Source: Ignavibacteria bacterium
GTDB taxonomy: Bacteria > Bacteroidota > Ignavibacteria > Tepidaquicellales > Tepidaquicellaceae
NCBI GenBank assembly: GCA_016709315.1
Contig: JADJMZ010000001.1
Span: 806,001-870,000, forward strand
Length of the DNA stretch: 64,000 nucleotides
Direction of reading: 5' to 3'
Both the position numbers and the translations under genes were made by a program. Shown here one piece after another: positions 37,201-47,219 of the stretch; within the stretch, counting starts at the first letter, position 1; every line of letters starts with the position of its first letter. The notes under the pieces are model-generated. The model searched no databases. It worked only from the letters and a program-made list of their open reading frames with translations, and was not told where the DNA came from.

Positions 37201-38748
37201 TTAATTTTTATTTATCAGATAAGAAAGTATTAGCAGTAAAACAACAGATACTGATACAAATATAATGTTTTGGAAAACAAAAATCTGAATTAAAAAAAGA
37301 GCTACTCCGATTATCAAGGCTATAAAAATTTCTATAAATTTCGAAGCAGAGTTGAATTTTGTGCTTTCAAGAGTAAACGGATAAACCCTGTCAAACAGGA
37401 GACTAACCGAATTGATAAAATAAACAGAGGCGGATATAAAAAAAATATTAAGCGAGACAGTTACTATATCAGCCATAAAGCAAAGCATAATATAAATCAG
37501 AATCACGACAGGCAAAAGATAATTTATGTAAATAAATTTGTTAGCTCCTTTAATCGCTGCACTTTTTTCTTTCACAGGAAGGGAATCGTATATCCATTCC
37601 GTCCCGGCTGTGTTTTCATCCATGATCTTTGTATTCGAAATTAAAAGTCTTGAGCTCATAAGAAGTGTCAAGGTTATTGAAGGGCTTAAAAGCATGTAAG
37701 CAGTGTTGAAGAATGAATTCGGTTCTTCCATTTTACTGAAAAAAAGGAGCTGTGGCAGCCCGGATACTATACCTACGATTACCAGTACCAGAGGCATAAA
37801 TGCAAGCGGAAAATATTTCAGCTTCAGGAATCTTGAATTATGTATCTGGTTTTTTGCGAGATTGTATGAAGCTATTTCATAATTACCGGATAAAAGATAT
37901 TTCTCAGCGGCATTTTTTAAAAAAGTAAATTTGAATCCGGAAAGTTTAATCTTTTTTTTCCTGTCCAATGCAAGAGAGTTCTCGGCAAGCGAAGCATAAC
38001 TGCCCGAAACAGTATAGTAAAGAAGTAAGATCAGAGATATAAATATCATGAGACAAGCAATAAAATACACTTCGCTGTAAACAGCTTTTGAAAAAAAGGT
38101 CTGCGGCAGATATCCCGCAAATCCTTTGTCAGCAATATTTATTTTTTCAGGTTTCATACCGGGAACGATCGATCTGCCTGATGATAGCGAAGTCGAGTAA
38201 AAGATAAAAATAAAGAAGATGATCTGAATGAAGTTGAGCATCAGATTGGCTTTACCCGGAAAATGTTTCAGTATAACGATATAAAAAAGTATAAGAATGC
38301 TTAACACAGAGAAACAGAACATCAGGTTTGTAAATGCATACTGAATTGCGCTGATTAAATTGTGTTCGAAAAAATAAAAAATAATTGTCTGTGGCGCTGC
38401 AGAACAAACAGTAAAAAATAAAATATAAATAACTGCTGATAGAAATTTCGAAATGAAAAGATTTTTGCTTCTGACCGGAAGAGTATTTAAAACTTCAAAG
38501 CTCCTGTTTGCCAGAAAAAGATTTTCGAAGTCATTCAGAACAATAAAAGCAGACATAAAGAGACAGGAAGTAAAAGTAAGTATCACATAACTTTTTTCAT
38601 CAAAAATAAAATGAAAATTATAAGACAGTATGGAATTTGAAAACAAATAGGCTATCATTATACCGGCCATCTTTTTCTTTCCGGAATTATTCTTATCCCT
38701 GTAATCAAGTTTGCTGAAAAGAGAAAACAAAGTCTTAATCTGATTCAT
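37201..38748 (-). CDS. Polytopic membrane protein, ABC-2 permease-like
   Basis: A 515-aa very hydrophobic protein with about twelve predicted membrane spans and positively charged loops. A stretch SFEVLNTLPVRSKNLFISKF in the first third, and WIYDSLPVKEKSAAIKGANK in the second, resemble the 'lLPvs...i..gK' coupling segment seen in ABC-2-type and EcsB-like permeases; it occurs in each half, suggesting duplication. No ATPase gene is adjacent. Located between mltG (12-bp gap) and ubiX (9-bp gap). Function is not known; an unpaired export permease is the best guess. Confidence 0.6.
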   Translation of the reverse strand: MNQIKTLFSLFSKLDYRDKNNSGKKKMAGIMIAYLFSNSILSYNFHFIFDEKSYVILTFTSCLFMSAFIVLNDFENLFLANRSFEVLNTLPVRSKNLFISKFLSAVIYILFFTVCSAAPQTIIFYFFEHNLISAIQYAFTNLMFCFSVLSILILFYIVILKHFPGKANLMLNFIQIIFFIFIFYSTSLSSGRSIVPGMKPEKINIADKGFAGYLPQTFFSKAVYSEVYFIACLMIFISLILLLYYTVSGSYASLAENSLALDRKKKIKLSGFKFTFLKNAAEKYLLSGNYEIASYNLAKNQIHNSRFLKLKYFPLAFMPLVLVIVGIVSGLPQLLFFSKMEEPNSFFNTAYMLLSPSITLTLLMSSRLLISNTKIMDENTAGTEWIYDSLPVKEKSAAIKGANKFIYINYLLPVVILIYIMLCFMADIVTVSLNIFFISASVYFINSVSLLFDRVYPFTLESTKFNSASKFIEIFIALIIGVALFLIQIFVFQNIIFVSVSVVLLLILSYLINKN

Positions 38749-38760
38749 CTTTTGAAACTT

Positions 38761-39810
38761 TTATTTTTTCTTATTGCTGTCATTTTTCAATTTAGCTCTG
38801 TATTCCTTTACTGCTTCCAGATGCTGCTGATAATTTTCAGAAAATTTATGACCGCCATCGCCTGTTGCAACGAAAAAAATATAATTATGAGTATCAGGAT
38901 TTAAGACGGCTTTGATAGCGTCTGTTCCGGGATTATTTATCGGACCGGGAGGAAGACCTTTAACAAGATAAGTATTATAAGGTGAATTTATTTTGAGATC
39001 ATCATAAAATAATCTTCTTGGACCGTCAGGAAGAATATACTGAATCGTAGGATCGGCTTCGAGCTTCATTCCTTTTTTCAGACGGTTATTATAAACGCCT
39101 GAAATTACGGGCATTTCTTCTTCGAGACGTGTTTCACCCTGAACTATGGAAGCAAGTGTAATGATTTTTAATAAGTTCGTATCACGGTTTCCAGCATCAG
39201 AGTCAATCAGATTATTTTCAATTACTTTTTTTCTGAATTCATTAAACAGAAGAAAAACAAGTTTCCTTTCATCAAAAGCTGTCTGAACTTCGTAAGTATC
39301 AGGAAATAGAAATCCTTCAAGATCTTTTATTTTTCCTTTCAGACCGATCATATTTATAAGAGAATCATTTTTTGTTTCTCTGTAAAATTTTTCTGCTGAA
39401 AGGGAAAGTTTTTTTTCAATCAGCTTTCCAATCTGTCTGATTGTATATCCTTCGGGGATTGTAAGCTTGGTGAACTGCGTGAGATTTTTGTCTGTCAGAA
39501 GATCTATTAGCTGAAGACTGCTGAGTCCGTTTTTAAACAGATAACTTTTTGAAATTATCTGACCTTCTTTGCCGGAAAATTTTACAGCAGTTTTAAACAA
39601 AAATTTATCCGGGATTATATCGGCTTTGTATAATTCGTCAATGATTTCATCAAGATTTTTCCCCTGCTCTACTGTAAATTTTTTTTCATCATTGCTTTTC
39701 CTGTAATATTTAGAATAAAAAAGCTGATAAATTATAAAAGCAAGAAGAATAACATTAATTATAACAAAGTATCCGTAATATTTTTTGATTTCATAAAAAG
39801 AAAACTGCAC
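38761..39810 (-). CDS. mltG: Endolytic peptidoglycan transglycosylase MltG
   Basis: A 349-aa MltG (YceG) protein that cleaves nascent glycan strands. One membrane anchor (residues 9-31), a LysM-like subdomain (FTVEQGKNLDEIIDEL region) and the catalytic YceG domain with LASIVQGET, NRLKKGMKLEADPTIQY, YNTYLVKGLPPGPINNPG and FFVATGDGGHKF. The catalytic glutamate is Glu226 of QGET. The residue two before it is Gln where E. coli has the sequence EKE; the essential Glu (E. coli E218) is the second one and is kept here, so activity is expected. It follows the large GT-like gene by 42 bp. Confidence 0.93.
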   Translation of the reverse strand: MQFSFYEIKKYYGYFVIINVILLAFIIYQLFYSKYYRKSNDEKKFTVEQGKNLDEIIDELYKADIIPDKFLFKTAVKFSGKEGQIISKSYLFKNGLSSLQLIDLLTDKNLTQFTKLTIPEGYTIRQIGKLIEKKLSLSAEKFYRETKNDSLINMIGLKGKIKDLEGFLFPDTYEVQTAFDERKLVFLLFNEFRKKVIENNLIDSDAGNRDTNLLKIITLASIVQGETRLEEEMPVISGVYNNRLKKGMKLEADPTIQYILPDGPRRLFYDDLKINSPYNTYLVKGLPPGPINNPGTDAIKAVLNPDTHNYIFFVATGDGGHKFSENYQQHLEAVKEYRAKLKNDSNKKK

Positions 39811-39852
39811 ATGGAATAATTGAAATGTAAAAAAAATATTTACCTGATCTGC

Positions 39853-41874
39853 TTACTTAGCAAGGAAGTTTTGATTTTGTCTTGCCTGAAGAGAATCATT
39901 CACCACTCTCAGAAAACCTGTTGCCATTTTATTGTCAGGAACAAGCTGAAGATATTTTGTCAGCTGAATCTGAGACTCTTCGAACCTTCTTTCGTTTTTA
40001 TAAAATTCACCCAGATAATATAATGGATCAGTATAGTTCGGATAAATTTCATTGGCTTTCAAAAGATCTTTTTCAAAACCGACATTATCTTTCAGATACA
40101 TACTTGCAAAACCCCGAAGGTAATACGCCTGAGCGCAGTTTGGATCCAAAGCAAGCAATCTGTTCAGAACATAAATCATCTGCTGTCCGTCTTTTCTTCC
40201 TACGAGCATTTGCGCTTTCATTAAAAGGGAATTCACTTCCCTTGAAAGTATTTTGGTTTTTCCCGGTTCGAATTTATAAACCTCCATAATTTCCGGAGGT
40301 AAAAGTCCGGCAGTAGTGAACAGAGCTTCCTGATTAGCAACGCGATACCATTCACGGAGAAACGCAAGATAGGTTACTCCGTTCTTACTCATATAATCGC
40401 TCATATAATTAACGTAATCAATATCATTGATTTTTTTTATAAGTTCGGGAGTAACAAGTCCCGCCACATCAACAATTTTTCTGTTACTGTAATACCCTAT
40501 TGCTCCCACATCGTGAGTGGCGATCACATCATTTTCATTAGTATTATCTTTTATCCAGTTAGCCGCTTTGACCTGTCTGTCATAAATATACTTGCTCTGA
40601 ACTACATACAATTCCCTGGTGTCATCATAATCCTTAATACCCTGGAAAAAAGTAATCCCTATGAAAATATAAAAGACGCTTTTAGCAAAAAGAGCATTAT
40701 CAGTAAACCTGTTTAGCAGTCTGGCTATATCTCTGAATCCGATAGTTGCGACAAGAATATAGAATGGGATTAAAGGCATCATATATCTTCCGAATCTGTG
40801 AGCATAAGGAAGTTTGAGAAAGTAAACAAATACAAGTCCTAAGATAAACAAAATATATATAGTATTCTGATTATATGTTTTTTTATATAAATCATAAATA
40901 AGTTTGGCTATCGAAAACAGGAAACCGACCATCATAAGATTTATGAGAAAATACTCGAATGAAAATTTTGAATCTCTTGTGAAGTATTTCCACACTTCAT
41001 CTCTTAAAAATTCATATCTGCTTCTGAATTCAGGCGAATAGTAAGTAAGCTTGGCATTGTAAGTATTAGGCAAAACAGATCCGGAAAGTAACAGATTCAT
41101 TACAAAATAAAGTCCCAGAATTCCGGTAAATATTAAAGCGATTTTTTTAAGTTCAGTGTCTGAAAACAATCTGAGATATATTTCTTCTTTGGAGTAAATT
41201 CTTACAAGCATATAATCAATAATGACTGCAATAATAAATACTACACCGTCAGGTCTTGTCCACATTATAAGACCAAGCATTACAGCAAAAGGCACAGCTT
41301 TTCTTTCGCGGTAAAAATAAGCGCAGAGAATAAGTATGAAAATAAACATTGTAGTTTCCATTCCTGAAACCGATATAAAATTCATCCACTTGTCTATTAC
41401 AAATATTCCCGTGCAAAGCATTGCAAATGCATTTTCTTTAATGAACTCAACTGAAGCGAGCCAGTAAAAAGCAATTGCAGCAAGCACGAAAAAAAGAATT
41501 CCTATCACATAACTTAAAATCATCTCATTGCCGGTAACAAAAAAACCAATCGCAAGGAGAATTGTATATAGAGGTGAAGTGGATCCGGCTGTTACCATCT
41601 CGTTCTTAAAATATGAAAAACTGAAATACTCGGAAAGGTTTTTTGCAAATGTCAGATGAATCCAGGGATCATCAAGAGGGAAACTAAATACATGGTTGAT
41701 CTTTAAAGATGAGCGTAAATAAAGATAAGCCAGAAAAACGGGTAATAAGATTAATAAAACATAAAAAATTGTTTTTACAACTTTGCTGGGTTTATAAGGA
41801 TTATTAAATGCAAACTTGCCCTGATCAACTTTACCGGTTCGCTTCTTTTTTATGGGGTATTTTATTTTTTTCAT
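39853..41874 (-). CDS. GT-C-like polytopic membrane protein with C-terminal TPR
   Basis: A 673-aa protein. After a basic N-terminus there are about eleven membrane spans (35-440). The first loop holds FPLDDPWIHLTFAKNLSEYF, resembling the acidic DD loop followed by 'ArnL' of GT-C glycosyltransferases (family 39/83 type); a following AGSTSPLYTILLA and WTRPDG fit this group. Residues about 555-660 contain two to three tetratricopeptide repeats (PNCAQAYYLRGFASMYLKDN, PNYTDPLYYLGEFYKNERRFEES). It would transfer a sugar from a polyprenyl carrier on the outer face of the membrane. First gene of the mltG operon. Donor and acceptor unknown. Confidence 0.72.
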   Translation of the reverse strand: MKKIKYPIKKKRTGKVDQGKFAFNNPYKPSKVVKTIFYVLLILLPVFLAYLYLRSSLKINHVFSFPLDDPWIHLTFAKNLSEYFSFSYFKNEMVTAGSTSPLYTILLAIGFFVTGNEMILSYVIGILFFVLAAIAFYWLASVEFIKENAFAMLCTGIFVIDKWMNFISVSGMETTMFIFILILCAYFYRERKAVPFAVMLGLIMWTRPDGVVFIIAVIIDYMLVRIYSKEEIYLRLFSDTELKKIALIFTGILGLYFVMNLLLSGSVLPNTYNAKLTYYSPEFRSRYEFLRDEVWKYFTRDSKFSFEYFLINLMMVGFLFSIAKLIYDLYKKTYNQNTIYILFILGLVFVYFLKLPYAHRFGRYMMPLIPFYILVATIGFRDIARLLNRFTDNALFAKSVFYIFIGITFFQGIKDYDDTRELYVVQSKYIYDRQVKAANWIKDNTNENDVIATHDVGAIGYYSNRKIVDVAGLVTPELIKKINDIDYVNYMSDYMSKNGVTYLAFLREWYRVANQEALFTTAGLLPPEIMEVYKFEPGKTKILSREVNSLLMKAQMLVGRKDGQQMIYVLNRLLALDPNCAQAYYLRGFASMYLKDNVGFEKDLLKANEIYPNYTDPLYYLGEFYKNERRFEESQIQLTKYLQLVPDNKMATGFLRVVNDSLQARQNQNFLAK

Positions 41875-41999
41875 ATGCTCAAAATAATTATTTGAACACG
41901 TAAATTCAATTTTAAAGTTCTAAAATCTATTTTAGTCATCAGAAGAGAAAATATTGTTCCTTATGATCTTGTGCATTGTTTATGTAAATACTTTAATTT

Positions 42000-42033
42000 C
42001 AAAATTAAATTCTAAATTCACGCAAATACAAAA
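42000..42033 (-). promoter_or_regulatory. Candidate promoter of the GT-C/mltG operon
   Basis: On the minus strand: TTTTG (complement of 42029-42033), 21 bases, then TAATTTTG (complement of 42000-42007), in line with the Bacteroidota -33/-7 pattern. It would give a leader of about 120 bases before the 41874 start. The gap 41875-42093 shows nothing else. Motif match only. Confidence 0.35.
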
Positions 42034-42093
42034 TAACATTGAAGTTCATTCTTCATATTTTTAAGTTTACAAAATTAATCTAATTTCAAAAAT

Positions 42094-42570
42094 ATGATCA
42101 GACATCCGGAAAAATTTATGCTTGAAGCAATTTCTCTGTCAAAAGAAAATATTAAGAACGCTACCGGAGGTCCCTTCGGCGCAGTAATAGTAAAAGGAGG
42201 AGAAATCATTTCCGGCGGATCAAATCAGGTAACAACTCACAATGATCCGACAGCTCATGCTGAGATTGAAGCTATAAGAGCGGCTTGTAAAAAGTTAAAC
42301 TCATTCTCTCTTGAAGGCTGTGAAATATACACAAGCTGTGAACCATGTCCGATGTGTCTCTCGGCGATTTACTGGGCAAGAATTGATAAGATTTATTTTG
42401 CAAACTCAAGGGAAGACGCAGCAGAGCTGGATTTTGATGATGAATTTCTGTACCGGGAAATCAACAAAGAAAATCATAACAGAAAAATTCCTATGGTGCA
42501 GATGCTCAGGGAAGAAGCAATAAAGGTCTTTAATGACTGGAAACACAAAGAAGATAAAATTCATTATTAA
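42094..42570 (+). CDS. guaD: Guanine deaminase (CDA-fold, GuaD type)
   Basis: A 158-aa zinc deaminase. Zinc-site motifs: TAHAEIEA with His55 and catalytic Glu57, and EPCPMC with Cys85 and Cys88. The sequence around them (GGPFGAVIVK, NQVTTHNDPTAHAE, SAIYWARIDKIYFAN) matches Bacillus-type guanine deaminase more closely than tRNA deaminase TadA; for example the C-terminal FDDEFLYREINKENHNR is typical of GuaD. It converts guanine to xanthine. The amidohydrolase gene follows 6 bp later, so the two form an operon. Confidence 0.85.
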   Translation: MIRHPEKFMLEAISLSKENIKNATGGPFGAVIVKGGEIISGGSNQVTTHNDPTAHAEIEAIRAACKKLNSFSLEGCEIYTSCEPCPMCLSAIYWARIDKIYFANSREDAAELDFDDEFLYREINKENHNRKIPMVQMLREEAIKVFNDWKHKEDKIHY

Positions 42571-42576
42571 CATACC

Positions 42577-44139
42577 ATGAAAACTTTATTTGTTAACGGT
42601 AAAGTATTCTTAGGCAATAATAAATTTGCGGACGCTGTCGGATTTGATGATGAAACGGGAAAAATAATTTTTACCGGAATATCAGAGCAGTCTGATCTGA
42701 TTAAAAATGAATACTCCGAAGTTATAGACGTAAAAAATAAATTAGTTCTTCCCTCCTTTACTGACGGACATTGTCATTTTATAGAAGGTTCCTTTCTGAA
42801 TTCCCGGCTAAATCTCAGAAATGCAGCTACAAAGAATGATTTTAAAGAAGGTATAAAAAAATACAGAAGTATTAACAATAACCAATGGATCTTCGGAGGA
42901 TATTTCTCTGAATCAAACTTTCTTGAAAAAATTCAACTGGATAAATTCTTTCTGGATGAAATTTGTGATGACATTCCTTTAATAATTTCCAGATTTGATA
43001 CTCATTCTGCTTTCGCAAATTCAAAAGCGCTGGAAATGTCCGGAATAGTAAACAGCCGGAGCGAATTTACATCTTTCGAACTTATACAGGATGAAAATGG
43101 ATTTACAGGCGAGCTAAAGGAAAGAGCAATGAATTTTGTTCTGGATAAAATTCCTGCCGCTTCTTTGTCCGAAAGGACTGCAGTAGTTTTAAAGGAGTTG
43201 TCAAATCTTCATTCTCTCGGGATTACTGCGATCTCAGATATTACGCGTTCCGATGACCTTGAAATTTATAAAGAGCTGATTAAGAAAAATAAACTGCTGC
43301 TGAAAGTGGATTCAAGACTTCCGTTTTCCGAATTCCATAACATGGAAAAGGTTAAAGAAGAGTTTTCGGAATTTACAGATCTCATAAAATTTAATTCCTT
43401 AAAAGCTTTCTACGACGGTTCTCTTTCAAGCAGAACAGCTTATATGCATTCAAATTATAAAAACAGCAATCATAACGGAATAAGAACTGAATTTGTAAAC
43501 AGCGGTGAATTTGAAAAAGCTGCATTTGAAATTGACAAAGCCGGTTATCAAATGTCCGTGCACGCTATCGGCGACAAAGCTGTTACAGAACTGCTTGACC
43601 TGAACGAAGAGCTTATCAGAATAAACGGAGTGCGGGACAGAAGATTCAGGATTGAACATGCGCAGCATATCGCAGAAAAAGATTTTGAAAGATTTAAAAA
43701 ATTAAATGTAATAGCTTCGGTTCAGCCGTCACATTTATTCAGCGATGCAAAGACATCATCTGAAATTCTGAATGATTTCACTTCAGAGCACAATTATAAA
43801 AAGCTATTTGATATTGGAGCAAGAGTTTGTTTCGGAACTGATTTTCCAATCGTCGGTGTAAGTCCTTTTGAAACTATATATTATGCTGTGACAAGAAAAG
43901 CAACTGCTTTTCCGGAGGGATTCATGACAGAGAACTGTATATCTGCTGAAGAAAGTATAACTGCATATACAGAAGCAAACGCATACGCATCTTTTGACGA
44001 AAATGAGAGGGGAAACATTCAGCCTGGTAAATCCGCAGACCTGATTGTTATGGAAGATGATATTTTAAATATTAATACAGATGAAACTATTAATGCAAAA
44101 GTTAGCATGACATATTTCAACGGAAAAAGAATTTTCTGA
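42577..44139 (+). CDS. YtcJ-like metal-dependent amidohydrolase
   Basis: A 520-aa TIM-barrel amidohydrolase of the amidohydrolase_3 (YtcJ) group. N-terminal beta domain (LFVNGKVFLG, VIDVKNKLVLPSFTDGHCHF with metal-binding H.H near residue 67), RFDTHSAFANSKALE, the KAFYDGSLSSRTAYM motif, HAIGDKAV, RIEHAQHI and FGTDFPIVGVSPF (Asp) are all in family order. No signal peptide. Cleavage specificity (N-acyl compounds, formamides) cannot be told. It lies 6 bp after guaD and may act in a purine or amide salvage route. Confidence 0.85.
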   Translation: MKTLFVNGKVFLGNNKFADAVGFDDETGKIIFTGISEQSDLIKNEYSEVIDVKNKLVLPSFTDGHCHFIEGSFLNSRLNLRNAATKNDFKEGIKKYRSINNNQWIFGGYFSESNFLEKIQLDKFFLDEICDDIPLIISRFDTHSAFANSKALEMSGIVNSRSEFTSFELIQDENGFTGELKERAMNFVLDKIPAASLSERTAVVLKELSNLHSLGITAISDITRSDDLEIYKELIKKNKLLLKVDSRLPFSEFHNMEKVKEEFSEFTDLIKFNSLKAFYDGSLSSRTAYMHSNYKNSNHNGIRTEFVNSGEFEKAAFEIDKAGYQMSVHAIGDKAVTELLDLNEELIRINGVRDRRFRIEHAQHIAEKDFERFKKLNVIASVQPSHLFSDAKTSSEILNDFTSEHNYKKLFDIGARVCFGTDFPIVGVSPFETIYYAVTRKATAFPEGFMTENCISAEESITAYTEANAYASFDENERGNIQPGKSADLIVMEDDILNINTDETINAKVSMTYFNGKRIF

Positions 44140-44150
44140 TATTTTTAATT

Positions 44151-45793
44151 TTACATTCCTGTTACTTCGCCTGCTCTTTTGAAAGCATTGATAAGATCAA
44201 TCACTCCTCCCGATTTTGACAGATCCGAAAATAATACTTTTACGGGATTTCTTCTGAGTTTTACTTTTAATCCTTCGTATTGTCTTGCTGATGAAACAAT
44301 CACATCTTTTAACTGAGATGCGCTGAGCTGAGGAAAATATGACTTAAGTATTGCCGCAACTCCTGACACTACAGGAGCAGCCATGCTTGTACCGCTTAAT
44401 TTTTTATAGCCGGCGCCCGGAACTGTGGAATTGATATCAGCTCCCGGAGCAAAAATATCTATAACTTCATCAGAATAATTACTGAAAGGCGCAGCAAGAT
44501 CATATTTTGAATTCAGATTTTCCGGATCTTTTTCAATGTTCCATTGCTTCATCCACGAACTTGCACCGACAACTATCATATTTGTAAAATATTTTTTCGA
44601 TCCGTTTTCTTCTGTAAATTTTTTCGGATAAGTTACTATTTGTGAAATATCAACTCCTTCGTTACCGCCTGAAATAACAAACAGCACGCCTTTCTCTTCT
44701 GCATACTTTATCGCATCTACAACAAATTCAGGAAAACGTGAAAAATATTTTCCGGCTGACATATTTATAATGTCCGCTCCATTATCTACCGCATATCTTA
44801 TTGCATTCCCTATGTCCTTATCTCTTTCATCACCTTCATTCGGAACAGCTCTGAGGCACATTATCTTTGCAAACGGATCCTGTCCGGTTTTTTGAGATGC
44901 GATTATTCCCGATACATGAGTTCCGTGCTCCTCTTTGTTTTCAGATACATTATTGTTTCCGTAATTTTTTTCGAGTAATGTTTCAGAGAATTCTTCAGAT
45001 ACATAAGTTGAATCAAACAAAACTTTTACTTTAGTCCTGTATTGTTTTTCAAGTTTTGAAAGATTTTCCTTGTCAGTTCCGTAAAGCATATAAATTCCAA
45101 GTATCATAGACGCCGCATCCTGGTATTTTCCTTTTAAAGTTGTAGAAATTTCCATCAGCTTTTTAGGATCCGTCGTAATATTTTTTCCTTTAATACATTT
45201 TCAGCATTTACATATTCATTCAGAGTTTCGCTTATGCCGGTCAATGTGGAAGTGTTTTCATCTTTTTTATCTTCATAAGTTTCTTTCACCTTGATAAAAT
45301 AAGGATCTGTTTCAGGAGTGTTCAGTCTTTTCAGACGGAAATATTCCCTTGTCGCTTCAAGAGGAAGAGCTTTGGAATCTCCGAGAAAATTCCATCCGTG
45401 AAAATCATCCACATAACCGTTATTATCATCATCAATATTTTCGACGCCGTTAATTTCTTTTTCATTAATCCAGATATTGTCTTTCAGGTCAGGATGATCA
45501 ATATCGAAACCCGAGTCTATTACAGCTACTATTACATCTTTTCTATCGGGTACATTCGAAAGAGTTTTCAGATATTTATAAAACTCATTTGTTCTTACTC
45601 CTTCGTATCCGTCTTCAGGAGAAAGCAAAGCCCAGTCGGGAAGATCTCCTTCTCCCGAATTTGAAATAAAATCAATGTAAGTATTGCCGGCAGGTAATTG
45701 TTTTCCTTTTGTATCAAAACTTAACAGAGCAAAGCTGAAAGTAAAAAACAGAAAAGTTAAAACCGTTCTGTTTATGGCATTATGTAATTTCAT
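44151..45793 (-). CDS. Exported subtilisin-family peptidase, one frameshift
   Basis: An S8 protease in two frames. I place the start at the ATG 45793 (MKLHNAINRT, giving a signal peptide to about residue 25); a TTG 36 bases earlier gives a poor start. Frame 1 carries catalytic Asp93 (VIDSGFDIDHPDL) and ends at 45155; frame 2 carries His (EEHGTHVSG) and Ser (GTSMAAPVVSG). A T missing from the run at 45181-45186 would join ...KEKNITTDPKKLMEIS... and give about 547 aa. The long insert between Asp and His is typical of Bacteroidota members. No sorting domain, so probably periplasmic. The indel is probably an assembly error; a real null cannot be excluded. Confidence 0.85.
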
Positions 45794-45894
45794 ATAACTA
45801 AAAACTTTAATTTTATATATTGAGGACAAAGATATTTATTAGTGCCAACATAAAGAAGTCTCAAAAAATTACAACATCAACACTACCACATAAA

Positions 45895-46887
45895 ATGGAT
45901 AATCATTCAGGTATTTACTCTCAGTACAAAAAGAAAATAGATGAAATTTTAGCTCAGCAGATCACCCGGGAATTTCCGGTAACTTTGTACGAACCATTGA
46001 AATATCTGCTTTCGGGCGGAGGCAAAAGAATAAGACCGGTGCTTATGATTTTCTGCTGTGAAGCTGCAGGAGGTAAAATGGAAGATGCACTTTATGCTTC
46101 CGTTGCGATAGAGCTTCTGCACAACTTTACGCTTGTTCATGATGATATAATGGATAATGCTGATACAAGAAGAGGAAGAGAGACATTGCATAAAAAATGG
46201 AATGACAATGTTGCCATTTTATCCGGAGATCATCTTATCGGCATGGCTTATATGAATTTAATTAAAACGAATTCCGGAAGAATAAATGAAATTATTTCAA
46301 GCTTTACAGAAGGTATTCTCGAAGTATGCGAGGGTCAGAGTTATGATAAGGAATTTGAGATAAGAAAAGATGTTACTCTGAATGAATATTTGATGATGAT
46401 TGGAAAAAAAACAGCTAGGATGCTTGAAACTTCTGCTGAGGTCGGCGCTCTGATCGGGAACGGCAGTAAAGACAGGGTTTACAATCTTAAAAGTTACGCT
46501 TCAAATCTCGGGATTGCTTTTCAGATACTGGATGATCTTCTTGATATAAGCGCTTCAGAAGAAGAACTCGGTAAAAAAATTGGCGGGGATCTTCTGGAAG
46601 GAAAGAAGACATTTTTAATACTAAAAGCGCTTGAACTTGTAAAAGACAGTAATGATCTGAAGAAAATAAAAAGCGTAATTGATAACAACGGGCTTAAGTC
46701 TGGAGATGAAAATGAAATCCTTGAGATAAAAAATATTTATGAAAGATCCGGAGTAATAGAATTTGCAAAGAATGAAATAGAAAAGTATACTTCCAGGGCG
46801 GATAAAAATCTCAATTCAATTCCTGACGGTGATTTAAAAGAAAGACTGAAATGGTTTTCTTCTATGCTGATGAGCAGAAAATTCTGA
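45895..46887 (+). CDS. Polyprenyl diphosphate synthase (trans-isoprenyl type)
   Basis: A 330-aa prenyl synthase. I chose the ATG at 45895 (MDNHSGIYSQYKKKI): the frame is open back to a TTG at 45820 but those 25 residues are unlike the family. First aspartate-rich motif HDDIMDNADTRRG near residue 82, preceded by GGGKRIRPVLM; second motif QILDDLLD near residue 211, with GKKIGGDLLEGKKTFLILK after. It condenses isopentenyl diphosphate onto allylic diphosphates; product length (geranylgeranyl up to octaprenyl) cannot be decided by eye. It is divergent from the subtilase gene and starts a run prenyl synthase - HPr - mfd. Confidence 0.9.
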   Translation: MDNHSGIYSQYKKKIDEILAQQITREFPVTLYEPLKYLLSGGGKRIRPVLMIFCCEAAGGKMEDALYASVAIELLHNFTLVHDDIMDNADTRRGRETLHKKWNDNVAILSGDHLIGMAYMNLIKTNSGRINEIISSFTEGILEVCEGQSYDKEFEIRKDVTLNEYLMMIGKKTARMLETSAEVGALIGNGSKDRVYNLKSYASNLGIAFQILDDLLDISASEEELGKKIGGDLLEGKKTFLILKALELVKDSNDLKKIKSVIDNNGLKSGDENEILEIKNIYERSGVIEFAKNEIEKYTSRADKNLNSIPDGDLKERLKWFSSMLMSRKF

Positions 46888-46949
46888 TGTGATAATAAAA
46901 TAAATTTTCTTCCGGCAGTGACCGGAAACTTTACGTATTTTTAATAGTA

Positions 46950-47219
46950 ATGATAGAAAAAGAAATTGAAATTGTAAACAAAGCGGGAATGCATACCAGA
47001 CCTGCATCTGCGATTGTAAGATTGGCAGCAAAATATAAAGCTGATTTTTTTATATCGAAGAACGGGTTTGAGGTTAACGGTAAAAGCATAATCGGAGTTA
47101 TGACACTGGCGGCGGAGCAGGGTTCGAAACTCACGCTTAAGTTTTTCGGAGAAGACGAATCCGAACTTTCTGCGGAAATGATAAAGTTTTTTGAAGACGG
47201 ATTCGGAGAGCCAAGATAA
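46950..47219 (+). CDS. ptsH: HPr-family phosphocarrier protein
   Basis: An 89-aa HPr. The phosphorylated histidine is His15 in KAGMHTRPAS, and the regulatory serine is Ser46 in NGKSIIGVMTLAA, both at canonical positions. No enzyme I or sugar permease is nearby; the PTS IIA gene at 21865-22341 may be its partner. The TAA stop overlaps the ATG of mfd by one base (TAATG), which suggests translational coupling. With no PTS permease in sight, a regulatory role is likely, but a full PTS elsewhere in the genome is possible. Confidence 0.92.
   Translation: MIEKEIEIVNKAGMHTRPASAIVRLAAKYKADFFISKNGFEVNGKSIIGVMTLAAEQGSKLTLKFFGEDESELSAEMIKFFEDGFGEPR

Noticed and set aside
39131..39142. MltG as catalytically dead because of Gln in place of Glu (QGET)
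   Set aside because: From the recalled E. coli sequence, the essential Glu218 is the second Glu of EKE, and that one is kept here (Glu226).
45820..45894. Extended N-terminus of the prenyl synthase from TTG 45820
   Set aside because: The 25 residues are unlike the family, and the TTG is only 27 bases from the divergent subtilase start.
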